NCBI RefSeq assembly: GCF_904063055.1
Contig: NZ_CAJFCN010000003.1
Location: forward strand, 186,001 to 250,000
Direction of reading: 5' to 3'
Source: Pseudomonas paracarnis
GTDB taxonomy: Bacteria; Pseudomonadota; Gammaproteobacteria; Pseudomonadales; Pseudomonadaceae
DNA length: 64,000 bases
Positions 45,256 to 55,500 of the stretch are shown here, piece after piece. The translations under genes and the position numbers were made by a program. The notes beneath the pieces were generated by a model, which saw nothing but the letters and a program-made list of their open reading frames with translations, was not told the DNA's origin and made no database searches. Each line of letters begins with the position of its first letter. Positions within the stretch are counted from its first letter, which is position 1.

Positions 45256-45609
45256 TTAGAGCATGGATTTGACTTTGTCACGCAATTGATCAATGGAGAA
45301 CGGCTTGCCAATCACCTGCATACCGGCGGGCACATCAATGTTTTCGGCATAGCCGCTGGCAAACAGGATAGGCAGGGTAGCGCGCAGTTCGCGGACTTTG
45401 GTTGCCAGTTGTTTGCCGTCCATGTCGGGCAGGCCGACGTCGGTCATCATCAGGTCGATGATCTGGTCGGTATTTTGCACCTGCGCCAGTGCTTCCCCAG
45501 CATCCGCGGCTTCGAGCACCGTGAACTCCAACTCTTCGAGGACATCGACGATCAGCATGCGCACGATGGCGTCGTCTTCGACTACAAGGATGGTGGAGGT
45601 GTGGGACAT
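45256..45609 (-). CDS. Single-domain response regulator
   Basis: A 117-residue receiver: V-V-E-D-D at the N-terminus (acidic pocket), phosphorylation Asp in M-T-D-V-G-L-P-D-M-D-G (about Asp56), and K-P-F near the end. No output domain. It probably relays phosphate from one of the kinases of the cluster downstream, which is divergent from it. Confidence 0.85.
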   Translation of the reverse strand: MSHTSTILVVEDDAIVRMLIVDVLEELEFTVLEAADAGEALAQVQNTDQIIDLMMTDVGLPDMDGKQLATKVRELRATLPILFASGYAENIDVPAGMQVIGKPFSIDQLRDKVKSML

Positions 45610-45669
45610 AGTGAACTTTCCTGAACAGTGAGAGCGCTGGGCTTAAAGGCAACTAGATTGTGAGTAATA

Positions 45670-45707
45670 ACAATGCCAGCAAGTTCCGAAGCAATTGCTG
45701 GCATTGT
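45670..45707. other. Perfect 13-bp inverted repeat between signalling genes
   Basis: ACAATGCCAGCAA (45670-45682) and TTGCTGGCATTGT (45695-45707) are perfectly complementary with a 12-nt loop, in the 262-bp gap between the response-regulator gene and the hybrid kinase. No T-run follows. It could be a regulator-binding site or a structured leader. The rest of the gap shows nothing recognisable. Confidence 0.4.
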
Positions 45708-45871
45708 GACCTTAGCGGCGCAAAAAGTCCCGTCCGCTTGCGTGCCGACTCACCAAGGTACCGGCGCCATGCGCTTGACCGCATCCGCTGCCAATCAACG
45801 CACAAACATAGCGTTGAGCGATGTTATTCGGGCAAACTTGCGGTTTTCCCGCATTTGGCCAAGGCATGCCC

Positions 45872-48800
45872 ATGACACCCGCGTCGTCCGTCGATGAAAA
45901 AAGCTTTCGTACCCTGCTGAGCCGGAACGTGGCCCTGCCCTTGGGCGTGGGCGTGCTCAGCGCGGTGTTTTTCGTCTGCCTGATTACCTATTTGCTCTCG
46001 GTGATCCAGTGGGTGGAGCACACCGACCGCGTCATTAACAACCTCAATGAGACGTCCAAACTGACGGTTGACCTGGAAACAGGGATGCGCGGGTTCCTGA
46101 TCACCGGTGACGAGCACTTCCTTGATCCGTACGAAGTGGCCAAGCCGCGGATCATTGCCGACCTGCGCAATCTGCAAGACCTGGTAGCCGACAATCCGCA
46201 GCAGGTTGACCGGCTCAAGCGCTTGGAAACCTTGCAGACCGAATGGAACACCTACGCGCAGTCGATGATTGAGCTGCAGCGCAACAGCGGTGATTACCGT
46301 GGCGCGGTCAAGGCGGGCCGGGGCAAGCGGCTCACTGATGAAATTCGCAAGGAATATGAGGACGCGGTGGCGATGGAACAACAGTTCCGTATCACCCGTA
46401 ACGCAGAGGTTACCCGCACGACGGTGATCAGTGTCACGTTGTACCTGGCGTTTGTACTGGGGCTGAGTGGTTTTCTGGCCTACATCGGCAGGAAGAATTT
46501 AATTTCACTTTCAAAGAGTTACAGCGCAAACCTCGCGTCACAACAGAAGATTGCACGGCGCCTGGAGCAAACCGCCTGGCTGCGCAATGGCCAGACCGAG
46601 CTGGCCGAGCAAGTGCTGGGCCAACTGACCCTGAACATGCTGGGACGCAATATCCTGCAATTCTTCGCCCAGTACATGGGCTCTGCGGTCGCCGCGCTGT
46701 ACGTGCGTGAAGAACACGGCGGCCTCAAGCGCGTGGCCACGTATGGTTTCTCCCGCGAGCAGGAACAGCAAGAACAGTCGATCTACAGCGACGAAGGCAT
46801 CGTCGGGCAGGCCGCTCAGCTCAATCGTCTGATTCGCCTGGACGATGTGCCGGTGGATTACTTCAAGGTCAGTTCCGGTCTTGGCGAAGGGGCCACTCGC
46901 AGCATCCTGGTGATGCCGACCAGCGATGATGACCGTGTCAACGGCGTAGTCGAGCTGGGCTTCCTGCGCCCTCTGGATGAGCGTGATATCGAACTGCTGG
47001 AACTGATCGCCGGCAATATCGGCACCTCCATCGAAGCCGCGCGCTATCGCCAGCGCTTGCAGGAAGTGCTGGCCGAGACCCAGCAACTCAACGAAGAGCT
47101 GCAAGTGCAGCAGGAAGAGCTCAAGACCGCCAACGAAGAGCTCGAAGAGCAATCGCGCATCCTCAAGGAGTCCCAGGCTCACCTGGAAACCCAACAGGCT
47201 GAGCTTGAACAGACCAACGAGCAACTCGCCGAACAGACCCAGACCCTGGCCGAACAGCGCGACGCCATGGACCGCAAGAACATCGAGCTGAACCAGGCCC
47301 AGCTTGAGCTGGAAGACCGCGCCGATGAGTTGCAGCGCTCCAGCAAGTACAAATCCGAATTTCTTGCCAACATGTCCCATGAGCTGCGCACACCGCTCAA
47401 CAGTTCGCTGATCCTGGCCAAACTGCTGGCGGATAACCCGCAGGAAAACCTCAGCGCCGAGCAGGTCAAGTTTGCCGAGTCGATCTATTCGGCCGGCAAT
47501 GACTTGCTCAACCTGATCAACGACATCCTGGATATTTCCAAGGTCGAAGCCGGCAAGCTGGAAGTGCGCCCGGAAAACGCCAGCGTCGAGCGCCTGGTGG
47601 ATGGCCTGCGTGGCATGTTCGAGCCGCTGGCAATGGACCGCAAACTGGGCTTCCAGGTGGACGTGCAACAAGGCTCGCCAACCCTGCTGTTTACTGATCG
47701 CCAACGCCTGGAGCAGATCCTCAAGAACCTGTTGTCCAACGCCATCAAGTTCACTGAACAGGGCGAGGTCAGCCTGTCGGTGTCCCGCGCGCCGGGGGAG
47801 GGCATTGCCTTTACCGTGCGCGATTCCGGCATTGGTATCGCCCCGGATCAACAGGAAAGCATCTTCGAAGCTTTCCGCCAGGCCGACGGCACCACCAATC
47901 GCCGTTACGGCGGTACAGGCCTGGGCTTGTCGATTTCCCGTGACCTGGCCACCTTGCTGGGCGGCTATATCAGTGTGACCAGCGAACCGGGCAAAGGCAG
48001 TATTTTCACGCTCGTATTGCCTGAACAGTATGTAGAACGCGACGAGGCCGCGGCGCCGATCGAGCCACCGCGCCAAGTGGTGGTCGCGCCGGCACCAACG
48101 CCCGTCAAGGTATCGCCGCTGCCGGTGGCTGACGCCGAGTTGATCCCGCGCTTTGCCGATGACCGCGAAAAAGCGCCGTTCAGCACTCGCTGCATCCTGG
48201 TAGTGGAAGACGAGCCGAATTTTGCGCGCATTCTGTTCGATCTTGCCCACGAGCTGGGTTACCACTGCCTGGTCGCCCACGGTGCCGACGAGGGCTACAG
48301 CCTCGCCGAGCAATACATCCCCGACGCGATTCTGCTGGACATGCGCCTGCCCGACCACTCAGGACTGACTGTGCTGCAACGCCTCAAGGAACACGCCAAC
48401 ACGCGCCACATCCCGGTGCACGTGATCTCTGTGGAAGACCGTGTCGAAGCCGCCATGCACATGGGTGCCATCGGTTATGCGGTCAAGCCCACCACCCGCG
48501 AAGAGCTCAAGGACGTGTTCGCGCGCCTGGAAGCCAAGTTGACCCAGAAGGTCAAGCGCATCCTGCTGGTGGAAGACGATGACCTGCAGCGCGACAGCAT
48601 TGCCCGCCTGATCGGCGACGATGACATCGAGATCACTGCCGTAGGCTTCGCCCAAGAGGCCCTCGACCTGTTGCGCACCACCATCTACGACTGCATGATC
48701 ATCGACCTCAAGCTGCCGGACATGCTCGGCAACGAGCTGCTCAAGCGCATGGCCACCGAGGACATCTGCTCGTTCCCGCCGGTGATCGTCTACACCGGGC

Positions 48801-49369
48801 GCAACCTGACCCGGGACGAAGAGGCCGAACTGCGCAAGTATTCACGCTCGATCATCATCAAGGGGGCCCGCTCGCCCGAGCGTCTGCTGGATGAAGTCAC
48901 GCTGTTTCTGCACAAAGTCGAATCCCAGTTGTCCCATGACCGCCAGAAGATGCTCAAGACCGCCCGCAGCCGCGACAAGGTGTTCGAGGGGCGCAAAATC
49001 CTCTTGGTGGACGACGACGTGCGCAATATCTTCGCCCTGACCAGCGCCCTGGAACACAAAGGTGCTGTGGTGGTGATCGGGCGTAACGGCCAAGAGGCTA
49101 TCGATAAACTCAATGAAGTCGAAGATATCGACCTGGTGCTGATGGACGTGATGATGCCGGAGATGGACGGTTACGAGGCCACCGCCTTGATCCGCCAGGA
49201 CCCACGCTGGAAAAAACTGCCAATCATTGCCGTGACGGCCAAGGCCATGAAGGACGATCAGGAGCGTTGCCTGGCAGCAGGCTCAAACGATTACCTGGCC
49301 AAGCCGATTGACCTGGACCGCCTGTTCTCACTGATTCGCGTATGGCTACCGAAGATGGAACGCATTTAA
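45872..49369 (+). CDS. Hybrid histidine kinase with CHASE3, GAF and three receiver domains
   Basis: A 1165-residue membrane sensor kinase. Two helices (about 22-45 and 185-205) enclose a CHASE3-type periplasmic domain (E-T-G-M-R-G-F-L near 70). Then come a GAF domain (about 255-400), a long Gln/Glu coiled coil (400-490), HisKA with phospho-His at about 503 in M-S-H-E-L-R-T-P-L-N, HATPase, and three receivers with Asp at about 823, 946 and 1091. The ATG at 45872 follows AAGG with better spacing than the ATG two codons upstream. The stop immediately precedes the cheR start. No chemoreceptor signature, so a non-chemotactic signalling route is likely. Confidence 0.9.
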   Translation: MTPASSVDEKSFRTLLSRNVALPLGVGVLSAVFFVCLITYLLSVIQWVEHTDRVINNLNETSKLTVDLETGMRGFLITGDEHFLDPYEVAKPRIIADLRNLQDLVADNPQQVDRLKRLETLQTEWNTYAQSMIELQRNSGDYRGAVKAGRGKRLTDEIRKEYEDAVAMEQQFRITRNAEVTRTTVISVTLYLAFVLGLSGFLAYIGRKNLISLSKSYSANLASQQKIARRLEQTAWLRNGQTELAEQVLGQLTLNMLGRNILQFFAQYMGSAVAALYVREEHGGLKRVATYGFSREQEQQEQSIYSDEGIVGQAAQLNRLIRLDDVPVDYFKVSSGLGEGATRSILVMPTSDDDRVNGVVELGFLRPLDERDIELLELIAGNIGTSIEAARYRQRLQEVLAETQQLNEELQVQQEELKTANEELEEQSRILKESQAHLETQQAELEQTNEQLAEQTQTLAEQRDAMDRKNIELNQAQLELEDRADELQRSSKYKSEFLANMSHELRTPLNSSLILAKLLADNPQENLSAEQVKFAESIYSAGNDLLNLINDILDISKVEAGKLEVRPENASVERLVDGLRGMFEPLAMDRKLGFQVDVQQGSPTLLFTDRQRLEQILKNLLSNAIKFTEQGEVSLSVSRAPGEGIAFTVRDSGIGIAPDQQESIFEAFRQADGTTNRRYGGTGLGLSISRDLATLLGGYISVTSEPGKGSIFTLVLPEQYVERDEAAAPIEPPRQVVVAPAPTPVKVSPLPVADAELIPRFADDREKAPFSTRCILVVEDEPNFARILFDLAHELGYHCLVAHGADEGYSLAEQYIPDAILLDMRLPDHSGLTVLQRLKEHANTRHIPVHVISVEDRVEAAMHMGAIGYAVKPTTREELKDVFARLEAKLTQKVKRILLVEDDDLQRDSIARLIGDDDIEITAVGFAQEALDLLRTTIYDCMIIDLKLPDMLGNELLKRMATEDICSFPPVIVYTGRNLTRDEEAELRKYSRSIIIKGARSPERLLDEVTLFLHKVESQLSHDRQKMLKTARSRDKVFEGRKILLVDDDVRNIFALTSALEHKGAVVVIGRNGQEAIDKLNEVEDIDLVLMDVMMPEMDGYEATALIRQDPRWKKLPIIAVTAKAMKDDQERCLAAGSNDYLAKPIDLDRLFSLIRVWLPKMERI

Positions 49370-50200
49370 GTGGAGCAGTGTTTCTTGGATAAGAGTAGCG
49401 ATATTGAGCTGCGCCTGTTGATCGAGGCGATTTACCTCAAGTACAGCTACGACTTTCGCGACTATTCGGGCGCGTCGGTCAAACGCCGTGTGGCCCATGC
49501 CTTGCGTCAGTTCGACTGCGCGACCATTTCCGCACTGCAAGAGCGCGTGTTGCACGACCCTGCGGCGTTCATGCAGTTGCTGCAATTCTTGACCATCCCG
49601 GTGAGCGAGATGTTTCGCGACCCGTCGCACTTCCTCGCGATTCGCCAGGAAGTCGTGCCGCTGCTCAAGACCTACCCGTCGATCAAGATCTGGATCGCCG
49701 GCTGCAGCACAGGCGAGGAGGTGTACTCCATGGCCATCCTGCTGCGTGAAGAAGGCTTGCTGGAACGCACCATCATCTACGCCACGGACATCAACCCGGC
49801 GTCGCTGGATAAAGCCAAGCAGGGCATCTTTTCCCTGGAGAACGTGCGCGCCTATACCGCCAATTATCAGCAGGCCGGCGGGCAACGTTCATTTGCCGAC
49901 TACTACACAGCAGCTTACGATTACGCGATCTTTGACAAGACATTGCGCGAGAACGTGACCTTTGCCGATCACAGCCTGGCGACCGACAGCGTATTTTCAG
50001 AAACGCAATTAATTTCATGCCGTAACGTATTGATTTATTTCAATAAAAAATTGCAAGATCGAGCGTTTGGCTTGTTTCATGAGTCGCTGTGTCATCGCGG
50101 CTTTTTGGTGCTGGGCAGCAAGGAAACCCTGGATTTTTCCGCCTACAGCAAGCAATTCGAACCCTTGGTCAAGCAGGAACGGATCTACCGAAAATCATGA
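49370..50200 (+). CDS. CheR-type protein methyltransferase
   Basis: A 276-residue SAM-dependent methyltransferase with an N-terminal CheR domain (Y-D-F-R-D-Y-S-G-A-S-V-K-R-R-V) and SAM motif W-I-A-G-C-S-T-G-E-E-V-Y-S-M-A-I. Start is uncertain: GTG at 49370 directly after the kinase stop, or TTG at 49385, which has GGAG 10 nt before it. It overlaps cheB by ATGA at 50197-50200. Confidence 0.88.
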   Translation: MEQCFLDKSSDIELRLLIEAIYLKYSYDFRDYSGASVKRRVAHALRQFDCATISALQERVLHDPAAFMQLLQFLTIPVSEMFRDPSHFLAIRQEVVPLLKTYPSIKIWIAGCSTGEEVYSMAILLREEGLLERTIIYATDINPASLDKAKQGIFSLENVRAYTANYQQAGGQRSFADYYTAAYDYAIFDKTLRENVTFADHSLATDSVFSETQLISCRNVLIYFNKKLQDRAFGLFHESLCHRGFLVLGSKETLDFSAYSKQFEPLVKQERIYRKS

Positions 50201-50796
50201 GCGACGCGCCGGACACCCCGATTTCGGGGATCGAAGCCATCGTCGTCGGCGCGTCCGCCGGCGGCGTCGAGGCGTTGCTGAGTATTTTCGGCCAGTTGCC
50301 CAGTACCTTCGGCCTGCCGATCATTGCCGTGCTGCACCTGCCGGACGAGCGCCGCAGCCAATTGGCGGAAGTCTTTGCCCGGCGCCTGAACATCCCGGTC
50401 AAGGAGGCAAGGGACAAAGAAGCGCTGGAGGCGGGCACCTTGTACTTTGCCGGGCCCGGTTATCACCTGTCGGTAGAGCAGGACCGCAGCCTGTCCCTGA
50501 GCCAGGAAGACCGGGTGCACCATTCCAGACCCGCCATCGACTACCTGTTTTCCTCGGCGGCCGATGTGTATGGGCCTCGCCTGCTCGCCATTTTGTTGAC
50601 TGGCGCCAACCAGGACGGCGCAAGTGGGCTGGCCCACGTCAAGCAATCGGGTGGCATTACCATCGTGCAGGACCCACAAGAGGCACGCATTGCCGTCATG
50701 CCCCTGGCGGCCCTGGCCTTGCACACACCTGACCATATTCTTTCCTTGAGCCGAATCGGCTCATTGCTGGCTTCCCTGGAACCCTTCCCATGTTAA
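50197..50796 (+). CDS. CheB-type methylesterase without receiver domain
   Basis: A 199-residue stand-alone methylesterase domain; the usual N-terminal receiver is absent. The catalytic Ser lies in G-A-S-A-G-G, the His in V-L-H-L-P-D, and the Asp in L-L-T-G-A-N-Q-D-G-A. It starts inside the cheR stop, so CheR and CheB are made together and presumably act on the same unidentified target. Its last codons overlap the receiver-kinase gene by 7 bp. Confidence 0.88.
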   Translation: MSDAPDTPISGIEAIVVGASAGGVEALLSIFGQLPSTFGLPIIAVLHLPDERRSQLAEVFARRLNIPVKEARDKEALEAGTLYFAGPGYHLSVEQDRSLSLSQEDRVHHSRPAIDYLFSSAADVYGPRLLAILLTGANQDGASGLAHVKQSGGITIVQDPQEARIAVMPLAALALHTPDHILSLSRIGSLLASLEPFPC

Positions 50797-51983
50797 GTAC
50801 TGTCCAGGCCAAACTGCTGATCGTCGACGATCTGCCGGAAAACCTGCTGGCCCTAGAGGCGCTGATCAAGCGTGAGGATCGCCAGGTCTTCAAGGCATTG
50901 AGTGCCGATGAGGCGTTGTCCCTGTTGCTGGAACATGAATTCGCCATGGCGATCCTCGACGTGCAGATGCCTGGCATGAACGGGTTCGAGCTGGCCGAAC
51001 TGATGCGCGGCACCGAAAAGACCAAGAACATCCCCATCGTGTTCGTCAGCGCCGCCGGGCGCGAACTCAACTACGCCTTCAAGGGTTATGAGAGCGGCGC
51101 GGTGGACTTCCTGCATAAGCCCTTGGATATCCATGCGGTCAAGAGCAAGGTCAATGTGTTCGTCGACCTGTATCGCCAGAGCAAGGCGATGAAGCTGCAA
51201 GTCGAGGAACTGGAGCGTAGCCGCCGCGAGCAGGAACTGTTGCTCACGCGCCTGCAGGCCACTCAGGCCGAACTGGAACAAGCGGTGCGCATGCGTGACG
51301 ACTTCATGTCGATTGTCGCCCACGAAGTGCGTACACCCCTGAACGGGCTGATTCTGGAGACCCAGTTGCGCAAGATGCACCTGGCCCGGGACAACGCCGC
51401 CGCGTTCACTCTGGACAAGATGCACGCCATGGTTGACCGCGATGAGCGCCAGATCAAAAGCCTGATCCGTCTGATCGAAGACATGCTTGACGTGTCACGC
51501 ATCCGTACCGGCAAGCTGTCCATACGTCCGGCGCGTTTTGACCTGGCGCAGTTGGTGCGCAACCTCGTGCACAACTTCGAGCCACAGGTCGCCGCGGCTG
51601 AATCGTCGATGCAGTTGGTGGCAGACGAGCCTGTAGAGGGCCACTGGGATGAATTCCGTATCGAGCAGGTGATCACCAACCTGCTGACCAACGCCCTGCG
51701 CTACGGGGCTAAAAGCCCGGTGGATGTACGGGTGTATACCGAGCATGGCGAGGCGCGCGTGGAAGTGCGCGACCGTGGCATTGGTATCAGTGAAGACAAC
51801 CAGAAGCGTATTTTCCAGCAGTTCGAACGGGTTTCCGCCAATCATGCCGCCGCCGGCCTGGGCCTGGGATTGTTTATTTCCGAGCAGATAGTAGCGGCCC
51901 ATGGCGGCACCATCGAGGTGGAGAGCCAAATAGGCGAGGGCGCCTTGTTTCGTGTGTGCTTGCCCCTTGAGGCGACCGCGTGA
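50790..51983 (+). CDS. Receiver-histidine kinase (REC-HisKA-HATPase)
   Basis: A 397-residue cytoplasmic kinase: N-terminal receiver (V-D-D near 12, Asp about 56 in L-D-V-Q-M-P-G-M-N-G), a short coiled coil, HisKA with H-E-V-R-T-P-L-N (His about 177), and HATPase ending in G-L-G-L-G-L-F-I. This order is typical of kinases that pass phosphate from another kinase to their own His. It overlaps the 3' end of cheB. Confidence 0.88.
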   Translation: MLSTVQAKLLIVDDLPENLLALEALIKREDRQVFKALSADEALSLLLEHEFAMAILDVQMPGMNGFELAELMRGTEKTKNIPIVFVSAAGRELNYAFKGYESGAVDFLHKPLDIHAVKSKVNVFVDLYRQSKAMKLQVEELERSRREQELLLTRLQATQAELEQAVRMRDDFMSIVAHEVRTPLNGLILETQLRKMHLARDNAAAFTLDKMHAMVDRDERQIKSLIRLIEDMLDVSRIRTGKLSIRPARFDLAQLVRNLVHNFEPQVAAAESSMQLVADEPVEGHWDEFRIEQVITNLLTNALRYGAKSPVDVRVYTEHGEARVEVRDRGIGISEDNQKRIFQQFERVSANHAAAGLGLGLFISEQIVAAHGGTIEVESQIGEGALFRVCLPLEATA

Positions 51984-52061
51984 AATCAATCGTCAGCTCG
52001 ACGCAACCTCTGCGTGACTCCATGGTCGTAACTGCAGCAATTGACCGGACAAAGGCTTCCC

Positions 52062-52439
52062 ATGAGTGAAGATGCACAAGATGTCGTACTGATCGTCGAG
52101 GACGACGAATCCATTATGTTTGTGCTGGGTGAGTACCTGGCAGGCTTGGGCTACCGGGTCTTGAAGGCGATCGACGGGGAGCAGGCCTTCGAAATCCTTG
52201 CGACCAAACCGCACCTGGACTTGATGGTCACCGATTACCGCCTGCCGGGTGGAATTTCCGGGGTGCAGATCGCTGAGCCGGCGCTCAAGCTGCGACCGGA
52301 ACTGAAAGTGATCTTTATCAGCGGCTATCCGCAGGAAATTCTCGACTGCAACAGCCCGATCACGCGCAACGCGCCGATTTTGGCCAAGCCGTTTGATCTG
52401 GATACGCTGCAGGAGCATATCCAGCGTTTATTGGCGTGA
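52062..52439 (+). CDS. Single-domain response regulator
   Basis: A 125-residue receiver with V-E-D-D at the N-terminus, Asp in M-V-T-D-Y-R-L-P-G-G and K-P-F in the C-terminal third. AAAGG precedes the ATG. Probable output or phosphate sink of the receiver-kinase whose gene ends 78 bp upstream. Confidence 0.85.
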   Translation: MSEDAQDVVLIVEDDESIMFVLGEYLAGLGYRVLKAIDGEQAFEILATKPHLDLMVTDYRLPGGISGVQIAEPALKLRPELKVIFISGYPQEILDCNSPITRNAPILAKPFDLDTLQEHIQRLLA

Positions 52440-52479
52440 TGATTCAAACGAGACGCGCAAGTTTTGTGCGATAGCAAAA

Positions 52480-52511
52480 GTTCTTCTCGAACCACCGAGA
52501 AGAACCTTTTT
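52480..52511 (+). terminator. Terminator of the signalling operon
   Basis: GTTCTTCTCG (52480-52489) and CGAGAAGAAC (52496-52505) form a 10-bp stem with a 6-nt loop, then CTTTTT. It closes the operon that starts at 45872. Confidence 0.85.
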
Positions 52512-52547
52512 GAGGTATTGCGCGTTTTTCCCGCTTGACGACATCCT

Positions 52548-55500
52548 TTATGCCGAAGGCACGAAATCCTTCAAGGGAAGACCAAACGGCTGTTTACTGA
52601 CAGGGTCAAGGGCATACCATTTGCCGTTTTTCTGGGTGGCAGCGATTGCTGTTGTTGTCCCTTGCATGTTGGCGTTGCCTATTGTGGCGTTCTCAACGTT
52701 CCTGAAGATCTTTACAGGGTCATACTTGATTTTAAACGAAGGTTGATTATTCCGTCCGGGACCACTGGTCGCCAAGTAAGTTATACCTTCTTGCACGAAG
52801 CCTTGCGCAATACCCTTTGGATCGATAGGGTTGAGTGCGCCTATGGCGCCACGCACCAATCTTTTTGCGGTACTTCCAAACGCAGACGAGCCCGCTCTGG
52901 CACCAGCGCCAGCGGCCCGCACCGCCCCACCGGCGCCGGCAAGAAGAAAGCCAAAAACATCAAACGCCACATCGATGAGGCCCTCGCGCCAGTTTCCTGC
53001 GATAAAGTTTTTGACGGCGTTATAACCCGGAATAAGCCCTACTACAAAATCTTCGATTTTTTGCCAGAAAGGGACTTCACCATCGAATGCAGTGGTGCCC
53101 CGCAGTGACTCTGCGTTATCCCGAATACTGATTTTTTTTACCAAGGCGTCAGCGATGTACTGTGTCTTTTCGCTGGCGAAGCTGTTGGGCGCGTTGTTGA
53201 CGTTGTCGTTTGACCGAGGCGCTAGGACATCTTCCTTGTAGTCGCCATCCGGGACGATAGGAATAAGGCTCCGTGTGCGGACCACACTGTCACCTACGGG
53301 AGGGAGGGGGCCGGTCGACTTGTCAGGTATGCCAGGGATGGTTGCGGGTGTTTTATCATTCAAATCCTCACGTTTGCGAATAATATTATTTGGCCCATCT
53401 ATTTCATAAGTATGAATGCCTTTACGGCCGCTTGCATCTACAAACTCGCTTTGCACAATGATGCTGTGGGGCGAAGGTTCTAACCCTACTGGTGTGGTCG
53501 AAGCGCCAGAGTAGGTAACGTCAACTTCTCTGGATACAGTGATTTTCCCATGCTCAATTATATTTCGGTCTTCAACAGGGAGTTTGGAAATCAAGTTCTT
53601 GACTTGCGTTTGCGTGGCTCGTTCAAAGCGATCGAATAAAACAGAAAGCTGTGCTTCGAAGGTAGACACTACGAAGCTGTTTGTAAATTTTCGCAAGGCG
53701 ATGGTGCTAAGGTCGATATCTTTATCGCTGGATGTATAGCTATCCAAAGCGACATCCTTATGGTGTCGCTCCGCGTTAATCAATATATCTACCAATGAGT
53801 AGGGCCCTGGAAATTCCAAAAAGCCAGAGTCCTTTGGTGTCAGCACTTTTCGTTTGATTTGCTCTTCCGACAAGTGCGGATTTTGCTCTTTGATGCTGGC
53901 CACTGCCATTTCATGCAGCACAGGGAACGGCGTCGCAAACGTCTTGGAAGACTCATTCAACTGATGCATCTGCTCATTGAATGCAGCGCGCACCTTTGCC
54001 ATATCTTCTTCTGAGTATTGATCTGTGCTGCTCCTGGTCAGCACACCATTGTAAACGCCCCAGTCTTTCAGGGCGTCCGTTTGAGCCTGCTGCTCAACCA
54101 GTTTGTCTGCCAGCGTTATTGGCGCCAGTTCATGTCGCATCATGACTTGGGCATACGTCATTCGGCTGGTCGAGCCAGGAGCCTCAGCCTCTATACGGGC
54201 TACTGCCGTAACGAAACTGACCCAAGAGTGGGTGCCCTTGGTCAATGTTTCGGGTATGTCTTTGACCAGGAGTTCCGGAGCCTTGCGGGCCAATAGAACT
54301 TCCATGGCCAGCACGCCGTTGTAATGGTTCGTCACTCCGGTTTCGCGCAAGTGATCAGACAACGTTGCGTATATGTCTTGGGCGTTCATTCCGGAGAGGT
54401 TCATGTTGGCGAGGTCGAAGCCTGCAACTTTAGTCCTGTTCGAATCGGGTGAAGTTGCGTTGATGCTGAGGGGGTCCAACGAGTCGTAGAGCGCTGTCAA
54501 CATCCAATCAGCGATCACGTTAGGCGATGCAATTTCGCCAAATTCGCGCTCCGCCGCAAGGGCGAATTTTTTAACATTGGGAAACTCCAGGACGTTGTCA
54601 ATGCCGCGGCTACGATCTTCCAGAAAGCTTGCACCGAAATTCTGTCGATATTCAACCCCGCGAGTCAAATAGGCGAGCAGGGTGTTTTCTGGCTGACCTT
54701 CCAAAAACTTACTGGTCATGGCGGCAAGTGCACGCCGATCATCATTGCTCATCGGCGTTGGCCATGAGTGCGCCCCACCTAGATTGCCATGCGCCGGTTT
54801 TTCAATGGGAGGGCTTGCCAACGACTGCGCAATGTTCTTTAACTCCGACGCATTAGTTGGAAGTACTATGCCATGCCCTACGAGGTAGTCGCGCAGTGTC
54901 ACCGCCACATCCGGTTTCAGATTGTGGTCCCGGAAGTAGGAAGAGGTGGGATCTATCTCAACTGGCGTATCCAGAACATTTTGCAACCGTTGCTTAATGG
55001 TTAGCTGGAGCTTTTCGATAGTTTCTTCGTAACCAGATCTTTTTTGCCAGAATTGGAGCTCGGCCTCCAGGTCCTCAAGGTCCTTAGCTTTTTCGTTTAC
55101 GACGTTTGATATTACCCCAATCACGGCATTTCGATTGTTCAGATCCCCCAACTCCGACACTTGATTATTCAGGTATTGCTGGGGAGGGAAATTAAACCTC
55201 TCATTGTAGGTGTCAGAATCCGGATCCTGCAGTTTATCAAGTAGCTGCTGGATGGATGCCTGTCGCTGAGAAGGCGATAGTATGCGGTCGGAGGGCACGG
55301 CATGACCATGAAACCGTGCGATGTCTGCGATCGTTGCGGTGGTCGCGGTGGATGCGGTATCGAAACTTACGACATTGCCGGGGCCTGCCAGCGTTTTGGC
55401 AACACTCATGAGCAGGGGCCAACCCGTAAAGCTGTGAATATCCAAGGATTTGGCGGTGGGCGTGGGCGGTGAAAAGTCGAAGGGGTTTCGCTGTTTGGCC

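Noticed and set aside
46538..48358. 606-codon open frame antisense to the hybrid kinase
   Set aside because: It mirrors the codon pattern of the kinase on the other strand, has no recognisable domain or ribosome-binding site, and long shadow frames are common in high-GC genes.
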